Numbered from the stretch's first letter, positions 37,460 through 47,776 are shown. The stretch is 64,000 bases of DNA from Gaoshiqia sediminis (GCF_025907915.1 NZ_JAPAAF010000007.1:118991-182990), one strand, 5' to 3'. The notes: a model not told the origin generated them from the sequence alone. Program-made: numbers and translations.

Positions 37460-38332
37460 TTAAACGTTTCGTTCCACGTAGCGGATGATGTTGTTGGCAA
37501 TGTCCTTGCCGGTGGCGGCTTCAATGCCTTCCAAGCCGGGCGACGAGTTAACCTCGAGGATGAGCGGTCCGTGTTTGGACTGGAGCATGTCCACCCCGGC
37601 AATGCCCAATCCCAGTACGCGGGCGGCTTTCAGGGCGGTGTTTTCTTCTTCTTCTGTCAGCTCGATGAAGCTGGCCGTTCCGCCACGGTGTAGGTTAGAG
37701 CGGAATTCGCCCTTTTTCCCTTGACGTTTCATGGCTCCCACCACCACGCCATCCACCACGAAGGCCCGGATGTCGGATCCTTTGGCTTCGGAGATGAATT
37801 CCTGGACAATTACTCTGGCCTTCAGTCCGTTGAAGGCTTCGATGACCGATTCTGCGGCATTGTCGGTTTCGGCCAGAACCACTCCCAATCCCTGGGTGCC
37901 TTCCAGTAGCTTGATGACTACCGGTGCGCCGCCAACGCTTTTTACAATGTCTTTTACATTGCGCGAGTAGTTGGTGAAAACCGTTTTGGGTAAGCCCAAA
38001 CCAGCCCGGCTCAAAATTTGGAGGCTACGCAGCTTGTCGCGCGAGCGAACCAGCGCCTGCGATTCGATGGCGCTAAATACTTTCATCATCTCGAACTGGC
38101 GTACCACCGCCGTTCCGAAGAAAGTAACCGATGCGCCAATGCGTGGAATGACGGCATCCACATTGTCGAGCATGTGCCCTTTGTAGATGATGCCGGGCTT
38201 CTTTTTTTCGATGACTAGGTCGCACTTGGAGTGGTCAACCACTAGCATTTCGTGCCCTTTTTTCTCGCCTGCTTCCACCAGGCGTTTGGTTGAGTAGAGA
38301 TGTTGGTCTCTGGATAAAATGACGATTTTCAC
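37460..38332 (-). CDS. rimK: RimK-family ATP-grasp glutamate ligase
   Basis: The 290-residue ATP-grasp protein resembles RimK, which adds glutamates to ribosomal protein S6 in E. coli or makes poly-glutamate and other peptides. Landmarks include the N-terminal KIVILSRD strand, the central [13 protein letters not shown] and [11 protein letters not shown] segments, and the metal-binding [13 protein letters not shown] near the C-terminus. It is flanked on the same strand by an M14 peptidase (five bases) and a retropepsin-like protease (77 bases). The substrate could be S6, another protein, or a peptide made and cleaved by this set. Confidence 0.92.
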   Translation of the reverse strand: MKIVILSRDQHLYSTKRLVEAGEKKGHEMLVVDHSKCDLVIEKKKPGIIYKGHMLDNVDAVIPRIGASVTFFGTAVVRQFEMMKVFSAIESQALVRSRDKLRSLQILSRAGLGLPKTVFTNYSRNVKDIVKSVGGAPVVIKLLEGTQGLGVVLAETDNAAESVIEAFNGLKARVIVQEFISEAKGSDIRAFVVDGVVVGAMKRQGKKGEFRSNLHRGGTASFIELTEEEENTALKAARVLGLGIAGVDMLQSKHGPLILEVNSSPGLEGIEAATGKDIANNIIRYVERNV

Positions 38333-38409
38333 GTTTCTATATTAGGATTAATGGACGATGTTTTCTCTGATATCAGGCCTCACCGGGATTTTAAGCGGAA
38401 CGGTCTGTT

Positions 38410-38865
38410 TTACAGCAGGCGGACGGTTTTCTTTATCCCGTTGGATGAAAGATTCGCCTTGGCGCTGTCAACCACAAACCTCTTCGAGAGAAATTTCCGC
38501 CCGAGCAAAACCGGGAACTTCATGTTCCCGCGTTCAGTGAGCGTGAGCTCCAGCGGCATTTCCTGTCCAAAAAGGATGATAGTGGTATTTATGCTGTAAC
38601 GCTCTTCAATCTGGCCGTTCGAACTGCGCACCTTTTTTTTCGAAAAGCGGTCAAAGATAAATTCTTTGTTGTGATATTTTTCATGTTCAGGATCCAAAAA
38701 AAAGCAACGCAGTTTTTTTGTCCCGGCCTGGCTGATTTCTTCAATGTCGTGACAATGAAAGCTAGACGTATAGGCGCCTGTGTCCACTTTCACCTCAATG
38801 TTTTCGAGCTGAAGTCCGGGGAAGTCTGCCAGGTCCTGCCTACCAATCAAGGTTCTTGCTTTCAT
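38410..38865 (-). CDS. Retropepsin-like RimK-associated protease (RimB/COG4067-like)
   Basis: The 151-residue protein has a retropepsin-like aspartyl-protease signature, DTGA at residues 28-31 (KVDTGAYTSSFHC), and a later FPVLLGRKFL segment typical of this fold. Proteins of this group are annotated as RimK-linked ATP-dependent Zn proteases; in Pseudomonas the RimABK proteins modulate S6 glutamylation. It is one base downstream of mgtE and 77 bases upstream of rimK, so it is cotranscribed. The ATG at 38865 is used; a longer in-frame start would overlap mgtE. Confidence 0.85.
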   Translation of the reverse strand: MKARTLIGRQDLADFPGLQLENIEVKVDTGAYTSSFHCHDIEEISQAGTKKLRCFFLDPEHEKYHNKEFIFDRFSKKKVRSSNGQIEERYSINTTIILFGQEMPLELTLTERGNMKFPVLLGRKFLSKRFVVDSAKANLSSNGIKKTVRLL

Positions 38866-38866
38866 G

Positions 38867-40225
38867 TTAAATAATGTCGAAGAAAAAGCGGGCAACAAAC
38901 ATGTACAGCATCAACCCGAGAATGTCGTTCGTTGTGGTGATAAACGGGCCGGTGGCCAGAGCTGGGTCGATTTTTAATTTGTTCAGTAACAACGGGATCA
39001 TGGTGCCGAACATGGAGGCAAAAATAATGACGATAAACAAGGTGCAGCTTACCGCCATGGTCAGGTTAAAATCGTTGCTGAAAAAGAAATTATAGGCAAA
39101 GATGACAGAGGCGAAAAACATGGCCGTAATGAGCCCGACCGCCAGTTCTTTTAATAGCTTTTTGCCAAAGGAGTCGAAATCGCGCGAGCCGCTGGCAATG
39201 GTTTGCACCACAATAGACGATGACTGAACGCCAACGTTACCGGCAGTGGCGGCAATCAGCGGAATGAAAAAAGCCATCGCCGGGATTTGGTCAAGCGTGC
39301 CGGCGTTGGCGCCCAGTACACGGGCGCCTAGGATGCCGCCCATCGTTCCGATCAGTAGCCAGGGAATGCGGGCCCGGGTTTGCTGCCAAACTTTATCGCC
39401 CGATTCTACGTCGCCGGTAATCCCGGAAACCATCTGGTAGTCGCGCCCTGCCTCTTCGCGGATAACATCCACCACGTCATCAATGGTAATGCGACCTTTT
39501 AGCCGGCCAATATGATCGACCACGGGCAGTACTACCAAGTCGTATTTTTCCATGATCTGGGCCACTTCCTCCTGTGGCGTGTCGGTTTTTACGGATTGAA
39601 TGTCGGCATTGACCAGGTTTTTCACTTTCGTTTGGGTCGGTTTCTGGATCAATCGAGGGAGCGACAAAACGCCTTTCAGGATATTGTCGTCGTCCACCAC
39701 ATAAACGTAATAGATCTCGTCAATCTCTTCGGCTTGTTCCGAAATTTCTTTCAGGCACGTTTGCACCGTCCAGTTTTCGTTCACCTTCACCAGCTCTTTG
39801 GCCATCAGCCCCCCGGCGCTTTCCTCGTCGTATTCCAAGAGGTCGGCAATGTCGCCGGCTTGTTCCTTGTCCTCAATCTCCTGCAAAACGGCCTCTTTCA
39901 TGTGATCTTCGAGGTCGCCCACAATGTCGGCGGCATCGTCCGAGTCCATGTGCTCGATAAACTGGCGGGCAATCACTTCGGGCGGAATGACTTTCAGGAA
40001 GCGGCGCCGGTCGTTTTCGGGGATTTCGATCAGGACGTCCGAAGCCAGTTCACCGTCCAGTTGCAGGTACAGGTACTTGGCCTCGTCCATGGTCAGTTCT
40101 TCCATGATCTCGGCAATATCGGCCGGGTGGAGCCCTTCCAGCATCCGAAGTACTTCGCGGGATTCCTCCTGTTCAATCAGGGACTGAAGGTTATCGATAA
40201 ATTCCCGGTTTAATGCAAACTTCAT
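38867..40225 (-). CDS. mgtE: Magnesium transporter MgtE
   Basis: The 452-residue protein follows the MgtE layout: an acidic superhelical N-domain (about residues 1-130), two CBS domains (about 135-255) that sense magnesium, and a C-terminal channel of five helices (about 285-450) with the conserved GNVGVQSSSIVVQ segment. It is five bases downstream of rsmA and one base upstream of the retropepsin-like protease gene, so these genes form one transcript; no Mg-sensing leader is visible because the start abuts rsmA. Confidence 0.95.
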   Translation of the reverse strand: MKFALNREFIDNLQSLIEQEESREVLRMLEGLHPADIAEIMEELTMDEAKYLYLQLDGELASDVLIEIPENDRRRFLKVIPPEVIARQFIEHMDSDDAADIVGDLEDHMKEAVLQEIEDKEQAGDIADLLEYDEESAGGLMAKELVKVNENWTVQTCLKEISEQAEEIDEIYYVYVVDDDNILKGVLSLPRLIQKPTQTKVKNLVNADIQSVKTDTPQEEVAQIMEKYDLVVLPVVDHIGRLKGRITIDDVVDVIREEAGRDYQMVSGITGDVESGDKVWQQTRARIPWLLIGTMGGILGARVLGANAGTLDQIPAMAFFIPLIAATAGNVGVQSSSIVVQTIASGSRDFDSFGKKLLKELAVGLITAMFFASVIFAYNFFFSNDFNLTMAVSCTLFIVIIFASMFGTMIPLLLNKLKIDPALATGPFITTTNDILGLMLYMFVARFFFDII

Positions 40226-40230
40226 ACGTT

Positions 40231-41013
40231 TCAGGGTTTTGGTTGATTGGAAATCAGCCGGGTTAAATGCTCGAATTCGCTCACACTCAGCTGTTCGGGA
40301 CGTTTGTTGAAAAACGCGTCAATTTTCAACGTTTCATCGGTGAGGAACATCTTCAGCGAGTTGCGCATCGTTTTTCGGCGTTGGTTGAAGGCGGCCTTGA
40401 CGATTTTAACAAACAGCACCTCATCGCAATCGAGCCTTTCGCGCTGGTTTCGTTTCAGTCGGATGACGGCCGATTTTACTTTCGGTGGGGGGATGAACAC
40501 ATTTTCGTGGACCGTAAACAAGTATTCAATATCGTAATAAGCCTGTAACAATACGCTCAGGATGCCATAGGTTTTAGAGCCCGGTCCGGTGCTCAGCCGT
40601 TCGGCCACTTCTTTTTGGATCATGCCCACCACCTCGGGAACCTGGTTTTTATATTCGAGGACCTTAAAGAAAATTTGTGAGGAAATGTTGTACGGAAAAT
40701 TGCCGATTACGGCAAATGGTCCGGTGAAATATTCTTTCAGGTTCAGCCTCAGAAAATCTTTTGATATGATCCGATCTTTCAGTTCTGGATAGTGGTTGTT
40801 CAGGTAGTCAACCGACTCGCGGTCAATTTCCACCACTGTGGTGCGGTATTGCTCGTTTTGAAGTAGAAATTGAGTGAGAACGCCCATGCCCGGGCCAACT
40901 TCCAATACATCCTGTACATGGGTTGCCTCAAGGCTGTCAACAATCTTTTTGGCAATGTTCTTGTCTTTCAAAAAGTGCTGACCTAAATTTTTTTTGGCCC
41001 TTACTATGGTCAT
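40231..41013 (-). CDS. rsmA: 16S rRNA dimethyladenosine methyltransferase
   Basis: RsmA (KsgA) dimethylates two adjacent adenosines in the helix 45 loop of 16S rRNA. The 260-residue sequence has the N-terminal [11 protein letters not shown], the SAM-binding [12 protein letters not shown] and the catalytic [11 protein letters not shown] (motif IV, N/D-PPY type). Length is standard. It heads a five-gene minus-strand run with mgtE, the retropepsin-like protease, rimK and the M14 peptidase at gaps of 5, 1, 77 and 5 bases. It diverges from the flippase-like gene. Confidence 0.96.
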   Translation of the reverse strand: MTIVRAKKNLGQHFLKDKNIAKKIVDSLEATHVQDVLEVGPGMGVLTQFLLQNEQYRTTVVEIDRESVDYLNNHYPELKDRIISKDFLRLNLKEYFTGPFAVIGNFPYNISSQIFFKVLEYKNQVPEVVGMIQKEVAERLSTGPGSKTYGILSVLLQAYYDIEYLFTVHENVFIPPPKVKSAVIRLKRNQRERLDCDEVLFVKIVKAAFNQRRKTMRNSLKMFLTDETLKIDAFFNKRPEQLSVSEFEHLTRLISNQPKP

Positions 41014-41212
41014 TTTCGTCTCCGTTTTCCATTTTAGGATTATTGAATATGTTGTTCAAAACCGGTGCGATTTAAAACAAATCTTTATTTTTGTCGCCGA
41101 AGTTCGCCTTTTTTCGAAGGCCTGCAAATTTAAAAAAGTACTTTATAAAACAACTGGATGTGTGTTAAACGTTTTTAAAATTAACGCATTTTCAGGAATA
41201 AACAAGTTCGTT

Positions 41213-42199
41213 TTGAAACAGAAGTTAGTTAAGGTCCTCAAAATTATTGCATTTTTTGCATTGGGTTTAGTCTTGTTTTGGCTGGTTTATAAAGATCAGG
41301 ATATTGACCGGATCAAGTCAGTGCTGAAAAACGATGTCAATTACCTTTGGATCTGGGTTTCGCTGCTTCTGGGTTTGCTAAGCCACTTGAGCCGGACCTT
41401 GCGTTGGATTTTGATGATTGAGCCCTTGGGGCACAAGCCTCGCGTGCTGAATACCTTTTTGGCAGTGATGGTGGGCTACCTGATGAACCTGGTGGTACCG
41501 CGCATGGGTGAAATTTCGCGCTGCGGCGTATTATCACGCTACGAAAAAATCTCATTTACCAAGCTGGTGGGAACGGTAGTTACCGAACGGATTATCGATG
41601 TGATCATGTTGTTGCTGCTCACCATGTTGGTACTGGTGTCGCAATTCGGGAAAATTCTGCAGTTTTTGGAAAACAACCCCCACGTAAAGCAAAAATTTGA
41701 CAATTTTACACTGACCGTTTGGGATGTATTGGCGTTGGCGGGAATCGTACTGGCTTTTTATTTTTTCAGAAAGAAAATTAAGAAATCAGCAGCATTGGTC
41801 AAGGTGCACGAAATTATGCTCAAATTCGGCGAGGGGCTGAAGACCATCAAAAACATGAAAAACAAGTGGGCATTTATTTTGCACTCTGTTTTCATTTGGC
41901 TGATGTATTATTTGATGCTTTACGTCGTTTTCTTTTGCTTTGAATTTACAGCTCATTTGGCACCGCTGGCCGCACTGACCACCTTTGTTTTGGGCAGTTT
42001 TGGAATGGTTGCCCCTGTGCAGGGAGGAATTGGCGCCTGGCATTTTATGGTCATTCAGGCGCTTATTGTGTATGGTGTCAGCAAGGCCGACGGGGTGGTG
42101 TTCGCTTTTCTGGCACACGGAACCATGACGGCCATGCTGATCGTGATGGGGCTGATTTCGGTGTTGGCCTTGCCGTTTCTGAACCGCCAGGCGCATTGA
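41213..42199 (+). CDS. Flippase-like (YbhN/LPG synthase TM-domain) membrane protein
   Basis: The 328-residue protein has about seven hydrophobic segments and resembles the YbhN / lysylphosphatidylglycerol synthase transmembrane domain family. Characteristic stretches are LSHLSRTLRWILMI near residue 55, GEISRCGVLSRYE and the APVQGGIGAWHFM segment near the end. The family includes integral membrane proteins of lipid or glycolipid handling, many without known substrate. Translation seems to start at a TTG at 41213; the frame is open far upstream, but no better start fits. It diverges from rsmA. Confidence 0.82.
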   Translation: MKQKLVKVLKIIAFFALGLVLFWLVYKDQDIDRIKSVLKNDVNYLWIWVSLLLGLLSHLSRTLRWILMIEPLGHKPRVLNTFLAVMVGYLMNLVVPRMGEISRCGVLSRYEKISFTKLVGTVVTERIIDVIMLLLLTMLVLVSQFGKILQFLENNPHVKQKFDNFTLTVWDVLALAGIVLAFYFFRKKIKKSAALVKVHEIMLKFGEGLKTIKNMKNKWAFILHSVFIWLMYYLMLYVVFFCFEFTAHLAPLAALTTFVLGSFGMVAPVQGGIGAWHFMVIQALIVYGVSKADGVVFAFLAHGTMTAMLIVMGLISVLALPFLNRQAH

Positions 42200-42312
42200 T
42201 CATTTTAAGGCGGATATAAGCGCATTTTCGGTGGGGAAAGTTTAATCGTCCGCCTATCTTTGATCCATAAATCGGATCAGAAGGCGAAAGCTCAACAATA
42301 AATACTTTCAAG

Positions 42313-43563
42313 TTGAATACAGAACTGTTCATAGCGCGGCGCTTGTTTTCGTCGAAAGAGCAAAACCAGCGCATGTCGCGCCGCATTGTACGCCTTGCCG
42401 TGGCCGGGATCAGCCTTGGCATGGCGGTCATGATCTTGGCGGTAGCCATCGTGACAGGCTTTAAACAGGAAATTGAAGGTAAGGTGAATGGTTTTGCTGC
42501 CCAGCTTCAGGTGGTTAATTACGACAGTAACCAGTCGTACGAAACCAAGCCAATCAACAGCCAACCGGCTTTTCTTGACAGGTTGCATACTATTCAGGGC
42601 ATTAAAAAAGTGCAACAATTTGCCACCAAACCGGGCATGATCAAAGCCGGGGAGGAGATACAGGGGGTTATTCTGAAAGGAATTGCCGCCGATTTTGATT
42701 GGAGCTTTTTTGAAAAAAACCGTGTGGAAGGGGCTGTTATTCAGCTCGATTCGGTGCGTACCGATGATGTGTGGATTTCCGAACAATTGTCGTTGCTGCT
42801 GAAGTTGAAACTGGGTGACCGTTTTCGCATGTATTTTCTCAACGAAAACGAAAAGTTGCCTCGGGTGCGCCAGTTTACGGTGGGCGGAATTTACCGTACC
42901 GGGCTGGAAGAATTCGACCGCATGTTCGTGTTGGTTGATCTGCGCCATGTGCAACGACTGAATTCGTGGGGAGATGATGAGATAAGCGGTTTCGAAATAT
43001 ACCTGGACCAGCTGGACGAGGTGGATTACATGGAATATGAAGTTCGCGGGCTGGTATTATCCGTCCTCGAAGAAAATGCTCCGTTGATGCGGGTGGTGAA
43101 CGTTAAACAAAAATTCCCCTATATTTTCGATTGGCTGAACCTGCTGGACATGAATGTCTGGATCATCCTGACCCTGATGGTACTGGTGGCCGGGTTCAAC
43201 ATGATTTCGGGTTTGCTGGTCATCATTTTGGAACGCACCCGGATGATTGGTATCCTGAAATCGATGGGGGCTGCTAATGCTAATATTCGGAAAGTCTTTC
43301 TCTACCTATCAGCCTTTTTGGTTGGTGAGGGGTTGCTGTGGGGCAATTTGCTTGGCCTGTTGTTGGGATGGGCCCAGCACTATGGGGAAATTATCCATCT
43401 CGACCCGGCTTCGTATTATGTGGACACTGTCCCGGTGAACCTGGTTTTTTCGCACCTGGTTTTGCTGAATATTGGCGCGATGCTGGTTACCTTGTTAATG
43501 TTGGTTGGGCCGTCGTATCTGGTTGGCCGTATTTCACCGGAGAAAACCATCCGCTTCGAATAG
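42313..43563 (+). CDS. FtsX/LolC-type ABC transporter permease
   Basis: The 416-residue protein has an N-terminal helix (about residues 28-50), a large extracytoplasmic domain (about 52-270) and three C-terminal helices with the LDMNVWIILTLMVLVAGFNMISG segment, as in LolC/LolE and MacB-type permeases. LolCE exports lipoproteins to the outer membrane carrier; the ATPase partner is not visible here. The start is a TTG (AAGTTGAATACAGAACTG); no ATG is suitably placed. It follows the flippase-like gene on the same strand. Confidence 0.85.
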   Translation: MNTELFIARRLFSSKEQNQRMSRRIVRLAVAGISLGMAVMILAVAIVTGFKQEIEGKVNGFAAQLQVVNYDSNQSYETKPINSQPAFLDRLHTIQGIKKVQQFATKPGMIKAGEEIQGVILKGIAADFDWSFFEKNRVEGAVIQLDSVRTDDVWISEQLSLLLKLKLGDRFRMYFLNENEKLPRVRQFTVGGIYRTGLEEFDRMFVLVDLRHVQRLNSWGDDEISGFEIYLDQLDEVDYMEYEVRGLVLSVLEENAPLMRVVNVKQKFPYIFDWLNLLDMNVWIILTLMVLVAGFNMISGLLVIILERTRMIGILKSMGAANANIRKVFLYLSAFLVGEGLLWGNLLGLLLGWAQHYGEIIHLDPASYYVDTVPVNLVFSHLVLLNIGAMLVTLLMLVGPSYLVGRISPEKTIRFE

Positions 43564-43693
43564 AGAGACTGATTAGGGGAACAGCCTGTTGGTTTTTTGT
43601 TAAAATGCGACGGAGTATTATTTTTTCTAAGCCGGATAAAAAAATCTGGTTCCACCAAAAAGATTTCTGGCTCGATTGTTTATCTTTAAAAGT

Positions 43694-44335
43694 ATGCACA
43701 ATTTCTCACCTGAACATATTGCCCGTTTGTTGAAGAACGATTTGCCCGGAAAGCGTTCCCACCTGAAAATGATGCCTCCTGGCCGCGAGTTGACTGTGCG
43801 CCATCAGGATATGGACCTGTTGAAGTACAGTAGTGTACTGTTGTTGCTGTTTCCCTGGAAGGACGAGATTTATACCTGCCTGACCAAGCGGGCGGCAGCC
43901 ATGAAAAATCATCCTGGGCAAATCAGTCTGCCGGGCGGACGCATTGAAGAAGGTGAAAGCCCGGAGGTGACCGCCTTGCGCGAAACCCGTGAGGAAGTGG
44001 GCGTGTCGCCACTCGATGTTCGATTATTAGGCCGCCTCTCGGAATTGTATGTGCAGGTGAGCCGGTTTACTATTTTTCCCTACGTGGGCTGGCTGGATAA
44101 AAAGCCGGATTTTGTGCTAAACGAAGCGGAAGCTGAAAAGCTGATTCTGTTTCCCATTCAACAATTCCATCGGCAACGTGAGGTGCGCATTACCCGGTTG
44201 GATACCTTCAGCGGCCCGCTGGATGTTCCGTATTACCCGTTTGACGGAGAGGTGATCTGGGGTGCTACTGCTATGATATTGACCGAGTTTCTGGATTTGT
44301 TGGGGCAACCCCGCCTGGTTCCTACTTCCCGATAA
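43694..44335 (+). CDS. NUDIX hydrolase, CoA pyrophosphatase-like
   Basis: The 213-residue protein has a complete NUDIX box at residues 81-103 (GGRIEEGE...REVTALRETREEVGV type) preceded by KRAAAMKNHPGQISLPGG, the extra motif of the CoA pyrophosphatase branch (NudL-like). Such enzymes cleave CoA or its derivatives to phosphopantetheine. The ATG at 43694 is used. The gene converges with the MltF-like gene and overlaps its 3-prime end by 14 bases, so the two stops share DNA, an unusually tight arrangement. Confidence 0.92.
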   Translation: MHNFSPEHIARLLKNDLPGKRSHLKMMPPGRELTVRHQDMDLLKYSSVLLLLFPWKDEIYTCLTKRAAAMKNHPGQISLPGGRIEEGESPEVTALRETREEVGVSPLDVRLLGRLSELYVQVSRFTIFPYVGWLDKKPDFVLNEAEAEKLILFPIQQFHRQREVRITRLDTFSGPLDVPYYPFDGEVIWGATAMILTEFLDLLGQPRLVPTSR

Positions 44336-45758
44336 TATTCGCGTAATGCCGGTAGGTATTCGTAACCTTATTGACATATTGATAGGGTTCTTCGCCCCGG
44401 CAATAGCCCCATTTTACCACCGGATCTTTATAGAATTTTGCAGCCGATTTGTTGAGAAGAAAGTAATCGACGTTGTTGGTCCAAACGATGGGAATTTTAT
44501 TATACTTTTCTGCCAGCCGCTGGGCATCCTTCACATGCCCCAACCCCACATTGTAGGCTGCCAGTACAAATTTCATCCGCTCTACCGAGTCGGGAATTTC
44601 TTGTATGAAATTCCTTTCCAGCCATTTGATTAGGTTTATGCCCACCTTGATGTTGTTTCGTGGTTCTTCATAATCGAAAATATTAAACATATCGGCCGAT
44701 TCGGGCAGGATTTGCATCAACCCGTAAGCGCCGGCCCACGATTCGGCAGTAGGATCAAAACGCGATTCCTGATAAATGACGGCAGCCACCAATCGCCAGT
44801 CCAAACCGGCCATTTCGCTTTCCTGCTTAATCAGATCGTCAAAAGGCGAGATCTTTCCGCCGGTAATCGAGTGATAGTCGCTGTTGGCCATCGCACTTGA
44901 ACGGCTGTTTTCAAAATATTTCTTGTACAGGGCTTTATAGGTAGGGGTGCTTTTAAAATTCAAGATCCAATTATTCAGGTAGTTCAGCCATTCCGGAGAG
45001 TCGTGGCGAACAGCCCAGGCAATATTTTGCGGGAAGCTCACCGGTGTTTCCACATCCAGGTTGGGGTAGTAGCTTTGGTTGACGCGGGCAACGTTTTCAT
45101 CGCAAACGGTGTATTCAATTTCTCCTTTGGCCACCATCGCCACTAGTTGCTCCACTCCGAAGATGCTGTCCTGCACAATTTCTATTTCCCCGCCAATTTC
45201 ATCCGACAGGTTTACCAATCGCTTATAGTATGCCGTATTCTTTTGTACATGAATTCGTTTTCCGGCCAGATCGAGCTGGTTGCGGATCAGGGAGTCTTCA
45301 ATTGCCATCGGGGTCATTTCCTTCCACTGTTCGGGTTTTCGCTGCACAAGTACCTGTCGGGTTTGTTCGAGAGGAATGGTAAATTCGATCAGTTCGTTAC
45401 GGTTTCGGGTAACCGTTAGGTTTTTAGCGATCAGGTCGTAACGTTTTTTATTCAGCCCTTCAAATGTTTCCTGAAGGTTGTTGCTGACCGATATTTCGAG
45501 CCGGATGCCCATGTCGTTGGCCAGGTGCTGCAACAGTTCGTATTTAAAGCCCATTGGCTTTCCGCGGTAAATAAAATAATTGGTTGAGTTATAATCGACA
45601 ACCGCCCGAAGTTTACCTGATTTCATGATTCGGGTTAGTTCGGTTCCGGCGCTTTTTGATTTTTTTTCCAAGGTTGTTTTATCCCCGAGGGAGCACGACG
45701 GGATGGTCAGCAGGGCCACTGCGGTAAACAACCAAAAGTATGTTTTTATTTTCCCCAT
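44322..45758 (-). CDS. mltF: Membrane-bound lytic murein transglycosylase, MltF-like
   Basis: The 478-residue lipoprotein (lipobox cysteine at residue 22) has a solute-binding-protein-like domain (about residues 45-275) and a C-terminal SLT lysozyme-like domain with the catalytic Glu near residue 331 (YQESRFD) and the GAYGLMQILPES segment. MltF cleaves peptidoglycan glycan strands with 1,6-anhydro product formation. It ends inside the converging NUDIX gene. The porin gene lies 19 bases upstream on the same strand, so the two may be co-transcribed. Confidence 0.93.
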   Translation of the reverse strand: MGKIKTYFWLFTAVALLTIPSCSLGDKTTLEKKSKSAGTELTRIMKSGKLRAVVDYNSTNYFIYRGKPMGFKYELLQHLANDMGIRLEISVSNNLQETFEGLNKKRYDLIAKNLTVTRNRNELIEFTIPLEQTRQVLVQRKPEQWKEMTPMAIEDSLIRNQLDLAGKRIHVQKNTAYYKRLVNLSDEIGGEIEIVQDSIFGVEQLVAMVAKGEIEYTVCDENVARVNQSYYPNLDVETPVSFPQNIAWAVRHDSPEWLNYLNNWILNFKSTPTYKALYKKYFENSRSSAMANSDYHSITGGKISPFDDLIKQESEMAGLDWRLVAAVIYQESRFDPTAESWAGAYGLMQILPESADMFNIFDYEEPRNNIKVGINLIKWLERNFIQEIPDSVERMKFVLAAYNVGLGHVKDAQRLAEKYNKIPIVWTNNVDYFLLNKSAAKFYKDPVVKWGYCRGEEPYQYVNKVTNTYRHYANIIGK

Positions 45759-45777
45759 CGTTTAAGCTTTGGCATGT

Positions 45778-47769
45778 CTAATCGTAAAATGACCAGGCAA
45801 TGCCAAGGCGGAAAGTCCTGCGGTACATCGGGTAATTGGGGGCAGCCCAGAAATTACCGTCAAGCAGGCCGGCAGCCGCATTCATCCATTGCAGGAAGGC
45901 CCGCGTACGTTTGAGCTTTAAATTGGCATGCAAGTCAACGAAGGGGAAGTTACCAATTTTTTGTTGATTTTGCCAAAAGAACCTGCCGGTGGCCGGGTCA
46001 TAGGCATCGGCGAAGTATTCGGTGTGGTACCTTACGTCAACCCCCAGGTTTGTATAAAGTACTTTTGAAACGACCGTTTTGTAGTTCAAACTTAAGTAGC
46101 CGGTTAGTTGGGGCAGGTGCAGGTAATTTTCTTCGCTGCTTTTTTGCCAAAGTACTTGTGCCCGCAACAACCAGTGTTTCGACTCAAGATCTTTGTTGGC
46201 ATAGGCAGCCAAAACCAGTATCTCGCGACCTCCTTGGTTGGGCAAAGCGTTTTGATCGTTGTAGATATAGTTGCTGATCAGCGAATAATTCATCCCCAGG
46301 GTAAGCTTGTTTTGCTGCGAATGGATGCGCGAGCGGATAATCATTTCGTTGGTATTGTCGAAACGGTTTTTCCACTGGTAATGGTTCGAACGGAATTCCT
46401 GGAGGAAAAAATCCGGAACAATCGTATTTAGTTCGCCGGCAACGTACAGGCTGGTGGTATCTTTCCCAATTCGGAGTGGCTTGTAAATGTAAGCGCTTAG
46501 TTCGGTCTGTCCTGATCGGAAGCCGGTAATGTAAATTTTCCCCTGAGCGTTCCACTTCCAAAACTGGCCTTCGTCGCGGGAAATTCCTCCACCGACATAG
46601 GTGTTGTGGTAATTGGTTTTTGTAAGGTACAAGCTGTCCGTATCCGGCAGTTTTATGCCAATCAGGTCGTTGCCGATAAAGGCCCGTTTGCTGAAGGTGT
46701 ATTTGCGATCGGGCGATTCATAAAACTTCAGCTGAAAAATGTTGGTAAACCGGTTGTAGGCAACCGTGTCATTGGTAGCTGTGCTGTCGCGGTACGTTTG
46801 GGGATAAAGGTCCAGGTTGGCATCGGTATCCGTGTAGGTGCGTTCATTTCCCGAGTATTCCAGTTGGTGAATGAACCCGGTGATCGGCCGGAAGCTTTCG
46901 TAAATTTCACCTTCTTCCGTCTCTTTTTCTTCTCTTTTCCCAAGCCGGTATTCATTGGAAAAGGAAAGCGTATTGTTGCTGATTTCCGAATTCGCATTCA
47001 GCATGTTCACCAGGTAGGTTTCCGTTTCTTTGTATTCGTTTAGATCCTGTCCGGGTTGCAGTCCTCCGTTTTCCTGGCTTTGGTACCGGTTAAAGATCAG
47101 GTTGAAGTGAGAGCGGTACTGGTCAGTAATATAACTGGAAATAAATCCGATATTGTGGAACTTGTTTTCCTGATGTTGGTAATGGCCGGTGGCTTTGGTT
47201 TGGTCGTATAAAAAGGCAAAGTTGAATTTAGGGTTCACGTTTTGGCTATGAAAAACGTTGAACCGTGTTTCGTTGCGTGTATTCCTGTTTTCGCTTTGGC
47301 TGTAATCCAGCATCGTGTATGGTGTGGTGGTGTTGAAGTACCTCACTGATTCGGGCAAACGCAGATAAGCATCGTACGACCGGAAAAAATAGAAGTCGGA
47401 GGCTGGCTTGCGGCTGAAAAAATCGTTTGACAAATAAGCGCTGCCCACGTTTCCGGTGAAGCCGTTGCTGATGCTGCGCTTGAAAATCGGATTATAAACG
47501 TGGAAAAAATTCAGGCTCGTATCCAGTTCGGCCGTTTCCAGGTTGGCCCCGTAGTTGGTTACTTCCCAGGTACGGATAATTGACGGGATGTTTTTCTTGG
47601 GTTCGTGGTCGTGGCCGTGCTCGTCTTCCTCTTGTAACTCAGGATCTTCAATTTCTTCACCGTTATAGGTGGTACCTCCGCTGCCAAATGTTTGCAGCTC
47701 CCGCTGGGCCAAACCCAGGGAACAGGACAACAGTAGGATCAATATGGTGCTATATATTTTTCGGATCAT
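45778..47769 (-). CDS. Putative outer-membrane porin, Porin_10 family
   Basis: The 663-residue protein has a signal peptide (about residues 1-20, ending SLGLAQ), a short acidic/His-rich linker (EEDEHGHDHEP near residue 45), and then a long series of amphipathic strands ending in aromatic RLGIAWSFYD, typical of outer-membrane barrels. Sequence character fits the Bacteroidetes putative porin (Porin_10) family. Substrate unknown; the His/Asp/Glu-rich linker could bind metal, but this is only inference. The MltF gene follows after 19 bases. A TATCTTTG box ends only seven bases before the ATG. Confidence 0.8.
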   Translation of the reverse strand: MIRKIYSTILILLLSCSLGLAQRELQTFGSGGTTYNGEEIEDPELQEEDEHGHDHEPKKNIPSIIRTWEVTNYGANLETAELDTSLNFFHVYNPIFKRSISNGFTGNVGSAYLSNDFFSRKPASDFYFFRSYDAYLRLPESVRYFNTTTPYTMLDYSQSENRNTRNETRFNVFHSQNVNPKFNFAFLYDQTKATGHYQHQENKFHNIGFISSYITDQYRSHFNLIFNRYQSQENGGLQPGQDLNEYKETETYLVNMLNANSEISNNTLSFSNEYRLGKREEKETEEGEIYESFRPITGFIHQLEYSGNERTYTDTDANLDLYPQTYRDSTATNDTVAYNRFTNIFQLKFYESPDRKYTFSKRAFIGNDLIGIKLPDTDSLYLTKTNYHNTYVGGGISRDEGQFWKWNAQGKIYITGFRSGQTELSAYIYKPLRIGKDTTSLYVAGELNTIVPDFFLQEFRSNHYQWKNRFDNTNEMIIRSRIHSQQNKLTLGMNYSLISNYIYNDQNALPNQGGREILVLAAYANKDLESKHWLLRAQVLWQKSSEENYLHLPQLTGYLSLNYKTVVSKVLYTNLGVDVRYHTEYFADAYDPATGRFFWQNQQKIGNFPFVDLHANLKLKRTRAFLQWMNAAAGLLDGNFWAAPNYPMYRRTFRLGIAWSFYD

Positions 47770-47776
47770 GCCGGGG

